Source of the DNA: Ptiloglossa arizonensis
Taxonomy: Eukaryota; Arthropoda; Insecta; Hymenoptera; Colletidae
Reading direction: 5' to 3'
Assembly (NCBI RefSeq): GCF_051014685.1
Contig: NW_027478534.1
Span: 434,001 to 498,000, forward strand
DNA: 64,000 bases
In this document: positions 1 to 12,934 of the stretch, piece after piece
Numbering within the stretch: the first letter of the stretch is position 1
How the letters are laid out: the number at the start of each line of letters is the position of its first letter
The notes under the pieces: model-generated
What the model saw: only the letters and a program-made list of their open reading frames with translations
Database searches by the model: none
Told to the model about the DNA's origin: nothing
Made by a program: the position numbers and the translations under genes

Positions 1-421
1 CCAGCTCCTGGAGAGCCCTCCGCGCCTCCGTCGCGGCCTGGCCAACCGACCTCGCGGAGGCTGTAGTCAGCCCCCGCGAGGTGGTGGCCACCTTCTCAAT
101 AGACCTCAGGGACGAGGCAATACGGGCCGATACATGGGCCGTATCCTCGTCCCTGAGGTCCTCCTCCCCGTCGGTCACCGTGAGCAACGGTGGAGCAGCG
201 GACGTGGACGGATCTTCCTCCGTCCTCCGCCCCTCCACCGTCCTGCGCCACTTTACGCCCGCGGCGCTGGTCGCGGACGCCAGGGACGAGACCGACGCCG
301 TCTCGTCCCCCTCCTCGAACGGCGCCGGGTGGGGCACGAGTGCCCCCTCCGTCGCCACCCCTCGCGCCACGCGCACCGTCCCCCCTCCCCCTTTTTTTTT
401 TTTTGAGTTTGTTTTATCCAT
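1..421 (-). CDS. LINE ORF1 (gag-like) N-terminal part, truncated by the window edge
   Basis: The start is the ATG at 421-419, in a good initiation context (A at -3, G at +4), beginning Met-Asp-Lys-Thr-Asn-Ser followed by four lysines and a glycine run. The frame is open through about 140 codons to the window edge. The visible part is low-complexity, basic and acidic by turns, with no recognisable domain; in the complete copy the zinc knuckles lie far downstream. Compared with the complete copy there is one coding change: codon 58 is Trp (TGG) here and Arg (AGG) there, inside a Lys-Arg-Arg-Arg cluster that could be a nuclear-localisation patch (inference). Whether this copy carries the downstream frameshift and stop of the complete copy cannot be seen. 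Confidence 0.8.
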   Translation of the reverse strand, partial: MDKTNSKKKKGGGGTVRVARGVATEGALVPHPAPFEEGDETASVSSLASATSAAGVKWRRTVEGRRTEEDPSTSAAPPLLTVTDGEEDLRDEDTAHVSARIASSLRSIEKVATTSRGLTTASARSVGQAATEARRALQEL

Positions 422-724
422 TTTGGATCCCACGAGTAGGTCGGAACGTAAGTCGACCCGGGCAGAGCCGCCATACCCGGGCAGGCCTAAATACTCCGGG
501 GGGTCGGCAGGTACCCCGGAGTTGGCCGCTTGGGATTGGGGCCTCCCCCCCAACCACGCATCCCATCACCGCGCACCGCAGCTTAGGATTGGAGGGCAAT
601 TTATAGAGTTACCATCCTCGCGGCCCGGGCGGTAAAGCCAAGGCCCCCGTCCCTCCTGCCGTCACGTACCACTGTCAAAGCCAAAAGAGGAATTGGGAGT
701 GGGTCGTTGCGACGACCAACAGGA
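422..724 (-). other. LINE 5' UTR (left-edge copy)
   Basis: These 303 bp lie between the satellite junction and the ORF1 ATG. They contain the same two inverted repeats as the complete copy: 9-bp arms at 493-501 and 514-522, and a 6-bp stem with a 4-nt loop at 702-717 close to the element's 5' terminus. An internal promoter would be expected here for an autonomous LINE, but no recognisable promoter motif is visible. Confidence 0.75.
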
Positions 725-738
725 ATCTCGCGAACGGA
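725..738. repeat. 5'-side copy of the target-site duplication (left-edge LINE copy)
   Basis: ATCTCGCGAACGGA follows the LINE 5' terminus directly, as at 59243-59256. The partner at the element's 3' end lies outside the window for this copy. Confidence 0.75.
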
Positions 739-750
739 TTGACCAATCCG
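735..750. other. 16-bp dyad of the satellite monomer at the LINE junction (representative site)
   Basis: CGGATTG-AC-CAATCCG is a perfect 7-bp inverted repeat with a 2-bp spacer. It recurs in the majority of monomers at consensus positions 9-24; common variants are CGGAATGACCAATCCG, CGGATCGACCAATCCG and CGGATTGACCAATCTG. The LINE insertion cut inside its left arm. The symmetric form is what a dimeric DNA-binding protein would recognise, but no binding factor is known from the sequence. Confidence 0.85.
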
Positions 751-3700
751 CAAAATTTCTGTTGCCTCTGAAAGTAGAAACTCGCCCGATTACAACGGTA
801 TGCGTACTTTTCCCCTAGGCCGTTCTAGTTATTCGTTTCGAGAATCAGAACTGCGAAAATTTTGAGTTTCTCAAGCGTTTCTTACATCCAAACGGCCATA
901 TCTCGCGAACGGATTGACCAATCCGCAAAATTGCTGTTGCATCTGAAAGTATAAACCCGCCCGATTACAACGGTATGCGAACTTTTCCCCTAGGCCGTTC
1001 TGGTTATTCGTTTCGAGCATCAGAACTGCGAAAATTTTGAGTTTCTCATGCATTTCTTACCTCCAAACTGCCATATCTCGCGAACGGATTGACCAATCCG
1101 CAAAATTTCTGTTGCATCTGAAAGTAGAAATTCGCCCGATTACAACGGTATGCGTACTTTTCCCCTAGGCCGTTCTAGTTATCCGTTTCGAGTATCAGAA
1201 CTGCGAAAATTTTGAGTTTCTCAAACGTTTGTTACCTCCAAACTGCCATATCTCGCGAACGGATTGACCAATCCGCAAAATTTCTGTTGCATCTGAAAGT
1301 AGAAACTCGCCCGATTACAACGGTATGCGTACTTTTCCCCTAGGCCGTTCTAGTTATGCTTGCCGAGCATCAGAACTGCGAAAATTTTGAGTTTCCCAAG
1401 CGTTTCTTACCTCCAAACTGCCATATCTCGCGAACGGATCGACCAATCCGCAAAATTTCTGTTGCATCTGAAAGTAGAAACTCGCCCGATTACAACGGTA
1501 TGCGTACTTTTCCCCTAGGCCGTTCTAGTTATTCGTTTCGAGCATCAGAACTGCGAAAATTTTGAGTTGCTCAAGCGTTTCTAACCTCCAGGCTACCATA
1601 TCTCGCGAACGGATTGACCAATCCGCAAAATTTCTGTTGCCTCTGAAAGTAGAAACTCGCCCGATTACAACGGTATGCGTACTTTTCCCCTAGGCCGTTG
1701 TAGTTATTCGTTTCGAGCATCAGAACTGCGAAAATTTTGAGTTTCTCATGCATTTCTTACCTCCAAACTGCCATATCTCGCGAACGGATTGACCAATCCG
1801 CAAAATTTCTGTTGCATCTGTATGTAGAAACTCGCCCGATTACAACGGTATGTGTACTTTTCCCCTAGGCCGTTCTGGTTATTCGTTTCGAGCATCAGAA
1901 CTGCGAAAATTTTGAGTTTCTCATGCATTTCTTACCTCCAAACGGCCATATCTCGCGAACGGAATGACCAATCCGCAAAACTTCTGTTGCATCTGAAAGT
2001 AGAAACCCGCCCGATTACAACGGTATGTGTACTTTTCCCGTAGGCCGTTCCAGTTATTCGTTTCGAGCATCAGAAATGTGAAAATTTTGAGTTGCTCAAG
2101 CGTTTCTAACCTCCAAACTGCGATATCTCGCGAACGGATTGACCAACCCCCGAAATTTCTGTTGCATCTGAAAGTAGAAACTCGCCCGATTACAACGGTA
2201 GGTGTACTTTTCCCCTAGGCCGTTCCAGTTATTCGTTTCGAGCATCGGAACTGCGAAAATTTTGAGTTTCTCATCCGTTTCTTACCTCCAAACTGCCATA
2301 TCTCGCGAACGGATTGACCAATCCGCAAAATTTCTGTTGCATCTGAAAGTAGAAACTCGCCCGATTACAACGGTATGCGTACTTTTCCCCTAGGCCGTTC
2401 TGGTTATTCGTTTCGAGCATCAGAACTGCGAAAATTTTGAGTTTCTCAAGCGTTTCTTACCTCCAAACTACCATATCTCGCGAACGGATTGACCAATCCG
2501 CAAAATTTCTGTTGCCTCTGAAAGTAGAAACTCGCCCGATTACAACGGTATGCGTACTTTTCCCCTAGGCCGTTCTAGTTATTCGTTTCGAGAATCAGAA
2601 CTGCGAAAATTTTGAGTTTCTCAAGCGTTTCTTACATCCAAACTGCCATATCTCGCGAACGGATTGACCAATCCGCAAAATTTCTGTTGCATCTGTATGT
2701 AGAAACTCGCCCGATTACAACGGTATGTGTACTTTTCCCCTAGGCCGTTCTGGTTATTCGTTTCGAGCATCAGAACTGCGAAAATTTTGAGTTTCTCATG
2801 CATTTCTTACCTCCAAACGGCCATATCTCGCGAACGGAATGACCAATCCGCAAAACTTCTGTTGCATCTGAAAGTAGAAACCCGCCCGATTACAACGGTA
2901 TGCGTACTTTTCCCGTAGGCCGTTCTAGTTATTCGTTTCGAGCATCAGAAATGTGAAAATTTTGAGTTGCTCAAGCGTTTCTAACCTCCAAACTGCGATA
3001 TCTCGCGAACGGATTGACCAACCCCCGAAATTTCTGTTGCATCTGAAAGTAGAAATTCGCCCGATTACAACGGTATGCGTACTTTTCCCCTAGGCCGGTC
3101 TAGTTATTCGTCTCGAGAATCAGAACTGCGAAAATTTTGAGTTTCTCAAGCGTTTCTTACATCCAAACGGCCATATCTCGCGAACGGATTGACCAATCCG
3201 CAAAATTTTTGTTGCATCTGAAAGTAGAAACTCGCCCGATTACAATGGTATGTGACTTTTCCCCTAGGCCGTTCTAGTTATTCGTATCGAGCATCAGAAC
3301 TGCGAAAATTTTGAGTTTCTCAAACGTTTCTTACCTCCAAACTGCCATATCTCGCGAACGGATTGACCAATCCGCAAAATTTCTGTTGCATCTGTATGTA
3401 GAAACTCGCCCGATTACAACGGTATGTGTACTTTTCCCCTAGGCCGTTCTGGTTATTCGTTTCGAGCATCAGAACTGCGAAAATTTTGAGTTTCTCATGC
3501 ATTTCTTACCTCCAAACGGCCATATCTCACGAACGGATTGACCAATCCGCAAAATTTCTGTTGCATCTGAAAGTAGAAACTCGCCCGATTACAACGGTAT
3601 GCGTACTTTTCCCCTAGGCCGTTCTAGTTATGCTTGTCGAGCATCAGAACTGCGAAAATTTTGAGTTTCCCAAGCGTTTCTTACCTCCAAACTGCCATAT

Positions 3701-5376
3701 CTCGCGAACGGATCGACCAATCCGCAAAATTTCTGTTGCATCTGAAAGTAGAAACTCGCCCGATTACAACGGTATGCGTACCTTTCCCCTAGGCCGTTCT
3801 AGTTATTCGTTTCGAGCATCAGAACTGCGAAAATTTTGAGTTTCTCAAACGTTTTTTACCTCCAAACTGCCATATCTCGCGAACGGATTGACCAATCTGC
3901 AAAATTTCTGTTGCATCTGTATGTAGAAACTCGCCCGATTACAACGGTATGTGTACTTTTCCCCTAGGCCGTTCTGGTTATTCGTTTCGAGCATCAGAAC
4001 TGCGAAAATTTTGAGTTTCTCATGCATTTCTTACCTCCAAACTGCCATATCTCGCGAACGGATTGACCAATCCGCAAAATTTCTGTTGCATCTGAATGTA
4101 GAAACTCGCCCAATTACAACGTTATGTGTACTTTTCCCCTAGGCCGTTCTGGTTATTCGTTTCGAGCATCAGAACTGCGAAAATTTTGAGTTTCTCATGC
4201 ATTTCTTACCTCCAAACTGCCATATCTCGCGAACGGATTGACCAATCCGCAAAATTTCTGTTGCATTAGAAAGTAGAAACTCGCCCGATTACAACGGTAT
4301 GCGTACTTTTCCCCTAGGCCGTTCTGGTTATTCGTTTCGAGCATCAGAACTGCGAAAATTTTGAGTTTCTCAAGCGTTTCTCACCTCCAAACTGCCATAT
4401 CTCGCGAACGGATTGACCAATCCGCAAAATTTCTGTTGCATCTGAAAGTAGAAACTCGCCCGATTACAACGGTATGCGTACTTTTCCCCTAGGCCGTTCT
4501 AGTTATGCTTGTCGAGCATCAGAACTGCGAAAATTTTGAGTTTCCCAAGCGTTTCTTACCTCCAAACTGCCATATCTCGCGAACGGATTGACCAATCCGC
4601 AAAATTTCTGTTGCATCTGAAAGTAGAAGCTCGCCCGATTACAACGGCAGGTGTACTTTTCCCCTAGGCCGTTCCAGTTATTCGTTTCGAGCATCGGTAC
4701 TGCGAAAATTTTGAGTTTCTCATCCGTTTCTTACCTCCAAACTGCCATAACTCGCGAACGGATTGACCAATCCGCAAAATTTCTGTTGCATCTGAAAGTA
4801 GAAACTCGCCCGATTACAACGGTATGCGCACTTTTCCCCTAGGCCGTTCTAGTTATTCGTTTCGAGCATCAGAACTGCGAAAATTTTGAGTTTCTCAAGC
4901 GTTTCTTACCTCCAAACAGCCATATCTCGCGAACGGATTGACCAATCCGCAAAATTTCTGTTGCATCTGAAAGTAGAAACTCGCCCGATCACAACGGTAT
5001 GCGTACTTTTCCCCTAGGCTGTTCTAGTTATCCGTTTCGAGCATCAGAACTGCGAAAATTTTGAGTTTCTCATGCATTTCTTACCTCCAAACTGCCATAT
5101 CTCGCGAACGGATTGACCAATCCGCAAAATTTCTGTTGCATCTGAATGTAGAAACTCGCCCAATTACAACGCTATGTGTACTTTTCCCCTAGGCCGTTCT
5201 GGTTATTCGTTTCGAGCATCAGAACTGCTAAAATTTTGAGTTTCTCATGCATTTCTTACCTCCAAACTGCCATATCTCGCGAACGGATTGACCAATCCGC
5301 AAAATTTCTGTTGCATTAGAAAGTAGAAACTCGCCCGATTACAACGGTATGCGTACTTTTCCCCTAGGCCGTTCTG

Positions 5377-8300
5377 GTTATTCGTTTCGAGCATCAGAAC
5401 TGCGAAAATTTTGAGTTTCTCAAGCGTTTCTCACCTCCAAACTGCCATATCTCGCGAACGGATTGACCAATCCGCAAAATTTCTGTTGCATCTGAAAGTA
5501 GAAACTCGCCCGATTACAACGGTATGCGTACTTTTCCCCTAGGCCGTTCTAGTTATTCGTTTCGAGCATCAGAACTGCGAAAATTTTGAGTTTCTCATCC
5601 GTTTCTTACCTCCAAACTGCCATAACTCGCGAACGGATTGACCAATCCGCAAAATTGCTGTTGCATCTGAAAGTATAAACTCGCCCGATTACAACGGTAT
5701 GCGAACTTTTCCCCTAGGCCGTTCTGGTTATTCGTTTCGAGCATCAGAACTGCGAAAATTTTGAGTTTCTCATGCATTTCTTACCTCCAAACTGCCATAT
5801 CTCGCGAACGGATTGACCAATCCGCAAAATTTCTGTTGCATCTGAAAGTAGAAATTCGCCCGATTACAACGGTATGCGTACTTTTCCCCTAGGCCGTTCT
5901 AGTTATCCGTTTCGAGTATCAGAACTGCGAAAATTTTGAGTTTCTCAAACGTTTGTTACCTCCAAACTGCCATATCTCGCGAACGGATTGACCAATCCGC
6001 AAAATTTTTGTTGCATCTGAAAGTAGAAACTCGCCCGATTACAATGGTATGTGACTTTTCCCCTAGGCCGTTCTAGTTATTCGTATCGAGCATCAGAACT
6101 GCGAAAATTTTGAGTTTCTCAAACGTTTCTTACCTCCAAACTGCCATATCTCGCGAACGGATTGACCAATCCGCAAAATTTCTGTTGCATCTGTATGTAG
6201 AAACTCGCCCGATTACAACGATATGTGTACTTTTCCCCTAGGCCGTTCTGGTTATTCGTTTCGAGCATCAGAACTGCGAAAATTTTGAGTTTCTCATGCA
6301 TTTCTTACCTCCAAACGGCCATATCTCACGAACGGATTGACCAATCCGCAAAATTTCTGTTGCATCTGAAAGTAGAAACTCGCCCGATTACAACGGTATG
6401 CGTACTTTTCCCCTAGGCCGTTCTAGTTATGCTTGTCGAGCATCAGAACTGCGAAAATTTTGAGTTTCCCAAGCGTTTCTTACCTCCAAACTGCCATATC
6501 TCGCGAACGGATCGACCAATCCGCAAAATTTCTGTTGCATCTGAAAGTAGAAACTCGCCCGATTACAACGGTATGCGTACTTTTCCCCTAGGCCGTTCTA
6601 GTTATTCGTTTCGAGCATCAGAACTGCGAAAATTTTGAGTTTCTCAAACGTTTCTTACCTCCAAACTGCCATATCTCGCGAACGGATTGACCAATCTGCA
6701 AAATTTCTGTTGCATCTGTATGTAGAAACTCGCCCGATTACAACGGTATGTGTACTTTTCCCCTAGGCCGTTCTGGTTATTCGTTTCGAGCATCAGAACT
6801 GCGAAAATTTTGAGTTTCTCATGCATTTCTTACCTCCAAACGGCCATATCTCGCGAGCGGAATGACAAATCCGCAAAACTTCTGTTGCATCTGAAAGTAG
6901 AAACCCGCCCGATTACAACGGTATGCGTACTTTTCCCCTAGGCCGTTCTAGTTATTCGTTTCGAGCATCAGAACTGCGAAAATTTTGAGTTTCTCAAGCG
7001 TTTCTCACCTCCAAACTGCCATATCTCGCGAACGGATTGACCAATCCGCAAAATTTCTGTTGCATCTGAAAGTAGAAACTCGCCCGATTACAACGGTATG
7101 CGTACTTTTCCCCTAGGCCGTTCTAGTTATTCGTTTCGAGCATCAGAACTGCGAAAATTTTGAGTTTCTCATCCGTTTCTTACCTCCAAACTGCCATAAC
7201 TCGCGAACGGATTGACCAATCCGCAAAATTGCTGTTGCATCTGAAAGTATAAACTCGCCCGATTACAACGGTATACGAACTTTTCCCCTAGGCCGTTCTG
7301 GTTATTCGTTTCGAGCATCAGAACTGCGAAAATTTTGAGTTTCTCATGCATTTCTTACCTCCAAACTGCCATATCTCGCGAACGGATTGACCAATCCGCA
7401 AAATTTCTGTTGCATCTGAAAGTAGAAATTCGCCCGATTACAACGGTATGCGTACTTTTCCCCTAGGCCGTTCTAGTTATCCGTTTCGAGTATCAGAACT
7501 GCGAAAATTTTGAGTTTCTCAAACGTTTGTTACCTCCAAACTGCCATATCTCGCGAACGGATTGACCAATCCGCAAAATTTTTGTTGCATCTGAAAGTAG
7601 AAACTCGCCCGATTACAATGGTATGTGACTTTTCCCCTAGGCCGTTCTAGTTATTCGTATCGAGCATCAGAACTGCGAAAATTTTGAGTTTCTCAAACGT
7701 TTCTTACCTCCAAACTGCCATATCTCGCGAACGGATTGACCAATCCGCAAAATTTCTGTTGCATCTGTATGTAGAAACTCGCCCGATTACAACGATATGT
7801 GTACTTTTCCCCTAGGCCGTTCTGGTTATTCGTTTCGAGCATCAGAACTGCGAAAATTTTGAGTTTCTCATGCATTTCTTACCTCCAAACGGCCATATCT
7901 CACGAACGGATTGACCAATCCGCAAAATTTCTGTTGCATCTGAAAGTAGAAACTCGCCCGATTACAACGGTATGCGTACTTTTCCCCTAGGCCGTTCTAG
8001 TTATGCTTGTCGAGCATCAGAACTGCGAAAATTTTGAGTTTCCCAAGCGTTTCTTACCTCCAAACTGCCATATCTCGCGAACGGATCGACCAATCCGCAA
8101 AATTTCTGTTGCATCTGAAAGTAGAAACTCGCCCGATTACAACGGTATGCGTACTTTTCCCCTAGGCCGTTCTAGTTATTCGTTTCGAGCATCAGAACTG
8201 CGAAAATTTTGAGTTTCTCAAACGTTTCTTACCTCCAAACTGCCATATCTCGCGAACGGATTGACCAATCTGCAAAATTTCTGTTGCATCTGTATGTAGA

Positions 8301-8511
8301 AACTCGCCCGATTACAACGGTATGTGTACTTTTCCCCTAGGCCGTTCTGGTTATTCGTTTCGAGCATCAGAACTGCGAAAATTTTGAGTTTCTCATGCAT
8401 TTCTTACCTCCAAACGGCCATATCTCGCGAGCGGAATGACAAATCCGCAAAACTTCTGTTGCATCTGAAAGTAGAAACCCGCCCGATTACAACGGTATGC
8501 GTACTTTTCCC
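5377..8511 (+). repeat. Tandem duplication of a 9-monomer block (1,574 bp)
   Basis: Block 5377-6937 and block 6951-8511 carry the same series of monomer variants at a constant offset of 1,574 bp, which is 9 x 175 - 1. Each block contains the same one-base-short monomer (near 6053 and 7627), so the duplication is younger than that deletion. Identity starts after the G/A difference at 5376/6950 and ends at the CCCC/CCCG difference at 6938/8512. Confidence 0.85.
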
Positions 8512-11500
8512 GTAGGCCGTTCTAGTTATTCGTTTCGAGCATCAGAAATGTGAAAATTTTGAGTTGCTCAAGCGTTTCTAACCTCCAGACTACCATATCT
8601 CGCGAACGGATTGACCAATCCGCAAAATTTCTGTTGCCTCTGAAAGTAGAAACTCGCCCGATTACAACGGTATGCGTACTTTTCCCCTAGGCCGTTCTAG
8701 TTATTCGTTTCGAGAATCAGAACTGCGAAAATTTTGAGTTTCTCAAGCGTTTCTTACATCCAAACGGCCATATCTCGCGAACGGATTGACCAATCCGCAA
8801 AATTGCTGTTGCATCTGAAAGTATAAACTCGCCCGATTACAACGGTATGCGAACTTTTCCCCTAGGCCGTTCTGGTTATTCGTTTCGAGCATCAGAACTG
8901 CGAAAATTTTGAGTTTCTCATGCATTTCTTACCTCCAAACTGCCATATCTCGCGAACGGATTGACCAATCCTCAAAATTTCTGTTGCATCTGTATGTAGA
9001 AACTCGCCCGATTACAACGGTATGTGTACTTTTCCCCTAGGCCGTTCTGGTTATTCGTTTCGAGCATCAGAACTGCGAAAATTTTGAGTTTCTCATGCAT
9101 TTCTTACCTCCAAACGGCCATATCTCGCGAACGGATTGACCAATCCGCAAAATTTCTGTTGCATCTGAAAGTAGAAACTCGCCCGATTACAACGGTATGC
9201 GTACTTTTCCCCTAGGCCGTTCTAGTTATGCTTGTCGAGCATCAGAACTGCGAAAATTTTGAGTTTCCCAAGCGTTTCTTACCTCCAAACTGCCATATCT
9301 CGCGAACGGATCGACCAATCCGCAAAATTTCTGTTGCATCTGAAAGTAGAAACTCGCCCGATTACAACGGTATGCGTACTTTTCCCCTAGGCCGTTCTAG
9401 TTATTCGTTTCGAGCATCAGAACTGCGAAAATTTTGAGTTTCTCAAACGTTTCTTACCTCCAAACTGCCATATCTGGCGAACGGATTGACCAATCTGCAA
9501 AATTTCTGTTGCATCTGTATGTAGAAACTCGCCCGATTACAACGGTATGTGTACTTTTCCCCTAGGCCGTTCTGGTTATTCGTTTCGAGCATCAGAACTG
9601 CGAAAATTTTGAGTTTCTCATGCATTTCTTACCTCCAAACGGCCATATCTCGCGAACGGAATGACCAATCCGCAAAACTTCTGTTGCATCTGAAAGTAGA
9701 AACCCGCCCGATTACAACGGTATGCGTACTTTTCCCGTAGGCCGTTCTAGTTATTCGTTTCGAGCATCAGAAATGTGAAAATTTTGAGTTGCTCAAGCGT
9801 TTCTAACCTCCAGACTACCATATCTCGCGAACGGATTGACCAATCCGCAAAATTTCTGTTGCCTCTGAAAGTAGAAACTCGCCCGATTACAACGGTATGC
9901 GTACTTTTCCCCTAGGCCGTTGTAGTTATTCGTTTCGAGCATCAGAACTGCGAAAATTTTGAGTTTCTCATGCATTTCTTACCTCCAAACTGCCATATCT
10001 CGCGAACGGATTGACCAATCCGCAAAATTTCTGTTGCATCTGTATGTAGAAACTCGCCCGATTACAACGGTATGTGTACTTTTCCCCTAGGCCGTTCTGG
10101 TTATTCGTTTCGAGCATCAGAACTGCGAAAATTTTGAGTTTCTCATGCATTTCTTACCTCCAAACGGCCATATCTCGCGAACGGAATGACCAATCCGCAA
10201 AACTTCTGTTGCATCTGAAAGTAGAAACCCGCCCGATTACAACGGTATGTGTACTTTTCCCGTAGGACGTTCCAGTTATTCGTTTCGAGCATCAGAAATG
10301 TGAAAATTTTGAGTTGCTCAAGCGTTTCTAACCTCCAAACTGCGATATCTCGCGAACGGATTGACCAATCCGCAAAATTTTTGTTGCATCTGAAAGTAGA
10401 AACTCGCCCGATTACAATGGTATGCGTACTTTTCCCCTAGGCCGTTCTAGTTATTCGTTTCGAGAATCAGAACTGCGAAAATTTTGAGTTTCTCAAGCGT
10501 TTCTTACATCCAAACTGCCATATCTCGCGAACGGATTGACCAATCCGCAAAATTTCTGTTGCATCTGTATGTAGAAACTCGCCCGATTACAACGGTATGT
10601 GTACTTTTCCCCTAGGCCGTTCTGGTTATTCGTTTCGAGCATCAGAACTGCGAAAATTTTGAGTTTCTCATGCATTTCTTACCTCCAAACGGCCATAACT
10701 CGCGAACGGAATGACCAATCCGCAAAACTTCTGTTGCATCTGAAAGTAGAAACTCGCCCGATTACAACGGTATGCGTACTTTTCCCCTAGGCCGTTCTAG
10801 TTATTCGTTTCGAGCATCAGAACTGCGAAAATTTTGAGTTTCTCAAACGTTTCTTACCTCCAAACTGCCATATCTGGCGAACGGATTGACCAATCCGCAA
10901 AATTTTTGTTGCATCTGAAAGTAGAGACTCGCCCGATTACAACGGTATGGGTACTTTTCCCCTAGTCCGTTCTAGTTATTCGTTTCGAGCATCAGAACTG
11001 CGAAAATTTTGAGTTTCTCAAACGTTTCTTATCTCCAAACTGCCATATCTCGCGAACGGATTGACCAATCCGCAAAATTTCTGTTGCATCTGAATGTAGA
11101 AAATCGCCCGATTACAACGGTATGTGTACTTTTCCCCTAGGCCGTTCTGGTTATTCGTTTCGAGCATCAGAAATGTGAAAATTTTGAGTTGCTCAAGCGT
11201 TTCTAACCTCCAGACTACCATATCTCGCGAACGGATTGACCAATCCGCAAAATTTCTGTTGCCTCTGAAAGTAGAAACTCGCCCGATTACAACGGTATGC
11301 GTACTTTTCCCCTAGGCCGTTCTAGTTATTCGTTTCGAGAATCAGAACTGCGAAAATTTTGAGTTTCTCAAGCGTTTCTTACATCCAAACGGCCATATCT
11401 CGCGAACGGATTGACCAATCCGCAAAATTGCTGTTGCATCTGAAAGTATAAACTCGCCCGATTACAACGGTATGCGAACTTTTCCCCTAGGCCGTTCTGG

Positions 11501-12934
11501 TTATTCGTTTCGAGCATCAGAACTGCGAAAATTTTGAGTTTCTCATGCATTTCTTACCTCCAAACTGCCATATCTCGCGAACGGATTGACCAATCCGCAA
11601 AATTTCTGTTGCATCTGAAAGTAGAAATTCGCCCGATTACAACGGTATGCGTACTTTTCCCCTAGGCCGTTCTAGTTATCCGTTTCGAGTATCAGAACTG
11701 CGAAAATTTTGAGTTTCTCAAACGTTTGTTACCTCCAAACTGCCATATCTCGCGAACGGATTGACCAATCCGCAAAATTTTTGTTGCATCTGAAAGTAGA
11801 AACTCGCCCGATTACAATGGTATGTGTCTTTTCCCCTAGGCCGTTCTAGTTATTCGTATCGAGCATCAGAACTGCGAAAATTTTGAGTTTCTCAAACGTT
11901 TCTTACCTCCAAACTGCCATATCTCGCGAACGGATTGACCAATCCGCAAAATTTCTGTTGCATCTGTATGTAGAAACTCGCCCGATTACAACGATATGTG
12001 TACTTTTCCCCTAGGCCGTTCTGGTTATTCGTTTCGAGCATCAGAACTGCGAAAATTTTGAGTTTCTCATGCATTTCTTACCTCCAAACGGCCATATCTC
12101 ACGAACGGATTGACCAATCCGCAAAATTTCTGTTGCATCTGAAAGTAGAAACTCGCCCGATTACAACGGTATGCGTACTTTTCCCCTAGGCCGTTCTAGT
12201 TATTCGTTTCGAGCATCAGAACTGCGAAAATTTTGAGTTTCTCAAACGTTTCTTACCTCCAAACTGCCATATCTCGCGAACGGATTGACCAATCCGCAAA
12301 ATTTCTGTTGCATCTGAATGTAGAAACTCGCCCGATTACAACGGTATGTGTACTTTACCACTAGGCCGTACTGGTTATTCGTTTCGAGCATCAGAACTGC
12401 GAAAATTTTGAGTTTCTCAAGCGTTTCTTACCTCCAAACTACCATATCTCGCGAACGGATTGACCAATCCGCAAAATTTCTGTTGCCTCTGAAAGTAGAA
12501 ACTCGCCCGATTACAACGGTATGCGTACTTTTCCCCTAGGCCGTTCTAGTTATCCGTTTCGAGCATCAGAACTGCGAAAATTTTGAGTTTCTCAAACGTT
12601 GGTTACCTCCAAACTGCCATATCTCGCGAACGGATTGACCAATCCGCAAAACTTCTGTTGCATCTGAAAGTAGAAACCCGCTCGATTACAACGGTATGCG
12701 TACTTTTCCCGTAGGCCGTTCTAGTTATTCGTTTCGAGCATCAGAAATGTGAAAATTTTGAGTTGCTCAAGCGTTTCTAACCTCCAAACTGCGATATCTC
12801 GCGAACGGATTGACCAATCCGCAAAATTTCTGTTGCATCTGAAAGTAGAAACTCGCCCGATTACAACGGTAGGTGTACTTTTCCCCTAGGCCGTTCCAGT
12901 TATTCGTTTCGAGCATCGGTACTGCGAAAATTTA
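7861..12934 (+). repeat. 29-monomer higher-order repeat, copy 1 (5,074 bp)
   Basis: This block is repeated immediately downstream with the same order of monomer variants at an offset of 5,074 bp (29 x 175 - 1). The shared one-base-short monomers near 11827 and 16901 correspond. The left limit is the T/A difference at 7860/12934; the right end is an atypical AAAATTTAGAG monomer that joins the second copy. Confidence 0.85.
8597..8622 (+). other. Paralogous empty LINE target site inside the array
   Basis: This uninterrupted monomer has the same immediate flanks as the LINE insertion: CTCCAGACTACCAT before and the TTGCCTCTGAAAG variant, then CGAGAATCAG, after. It shows ATCTCGCGAACGGA followed directly by TTGACCAATCCG. 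It acts as a pre-insertion reference and confirms that the bases at both LINE ends are satellite, duplicated on insertion. Similar empty sites occur near 13671-13696 and 51992-52017. Confidence 0.8.

Larger units (their letters stand above)
1..724 (-). mobile_element. 5' end of an R1-clade LINE (left-edge copy, truncated by the window)
   Basis: This stretch matches 58519-59242 base for base at a constant offset of 58,518, apart from one substitution found by reading (position 250 a, against 58768 t). It holds the 5' UTR and the first 140 codons of ORF1 on the minus strand; the rest lies beyond the left edge. The junction with the satellite at 724/725 is identical to that of the complete copy, and the same monomer variants follow. 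It is therefore a segmental copy of the same insertion event, not an independent insertion. Confidence 0.93.

Noticed and set aside
1..724. Second independent LINE insertion
   Set aside because: The junction, flanking monomer variants and element sequence are the same as at 58519-59242 and beyond, so it is a duplicate of one event.
825..850. CENP-B box in the monomer (ATTCGTTTCGAGCATCA)
   Set aside because: Only the TTCG half matches; the CGGG half and the central A are absent.
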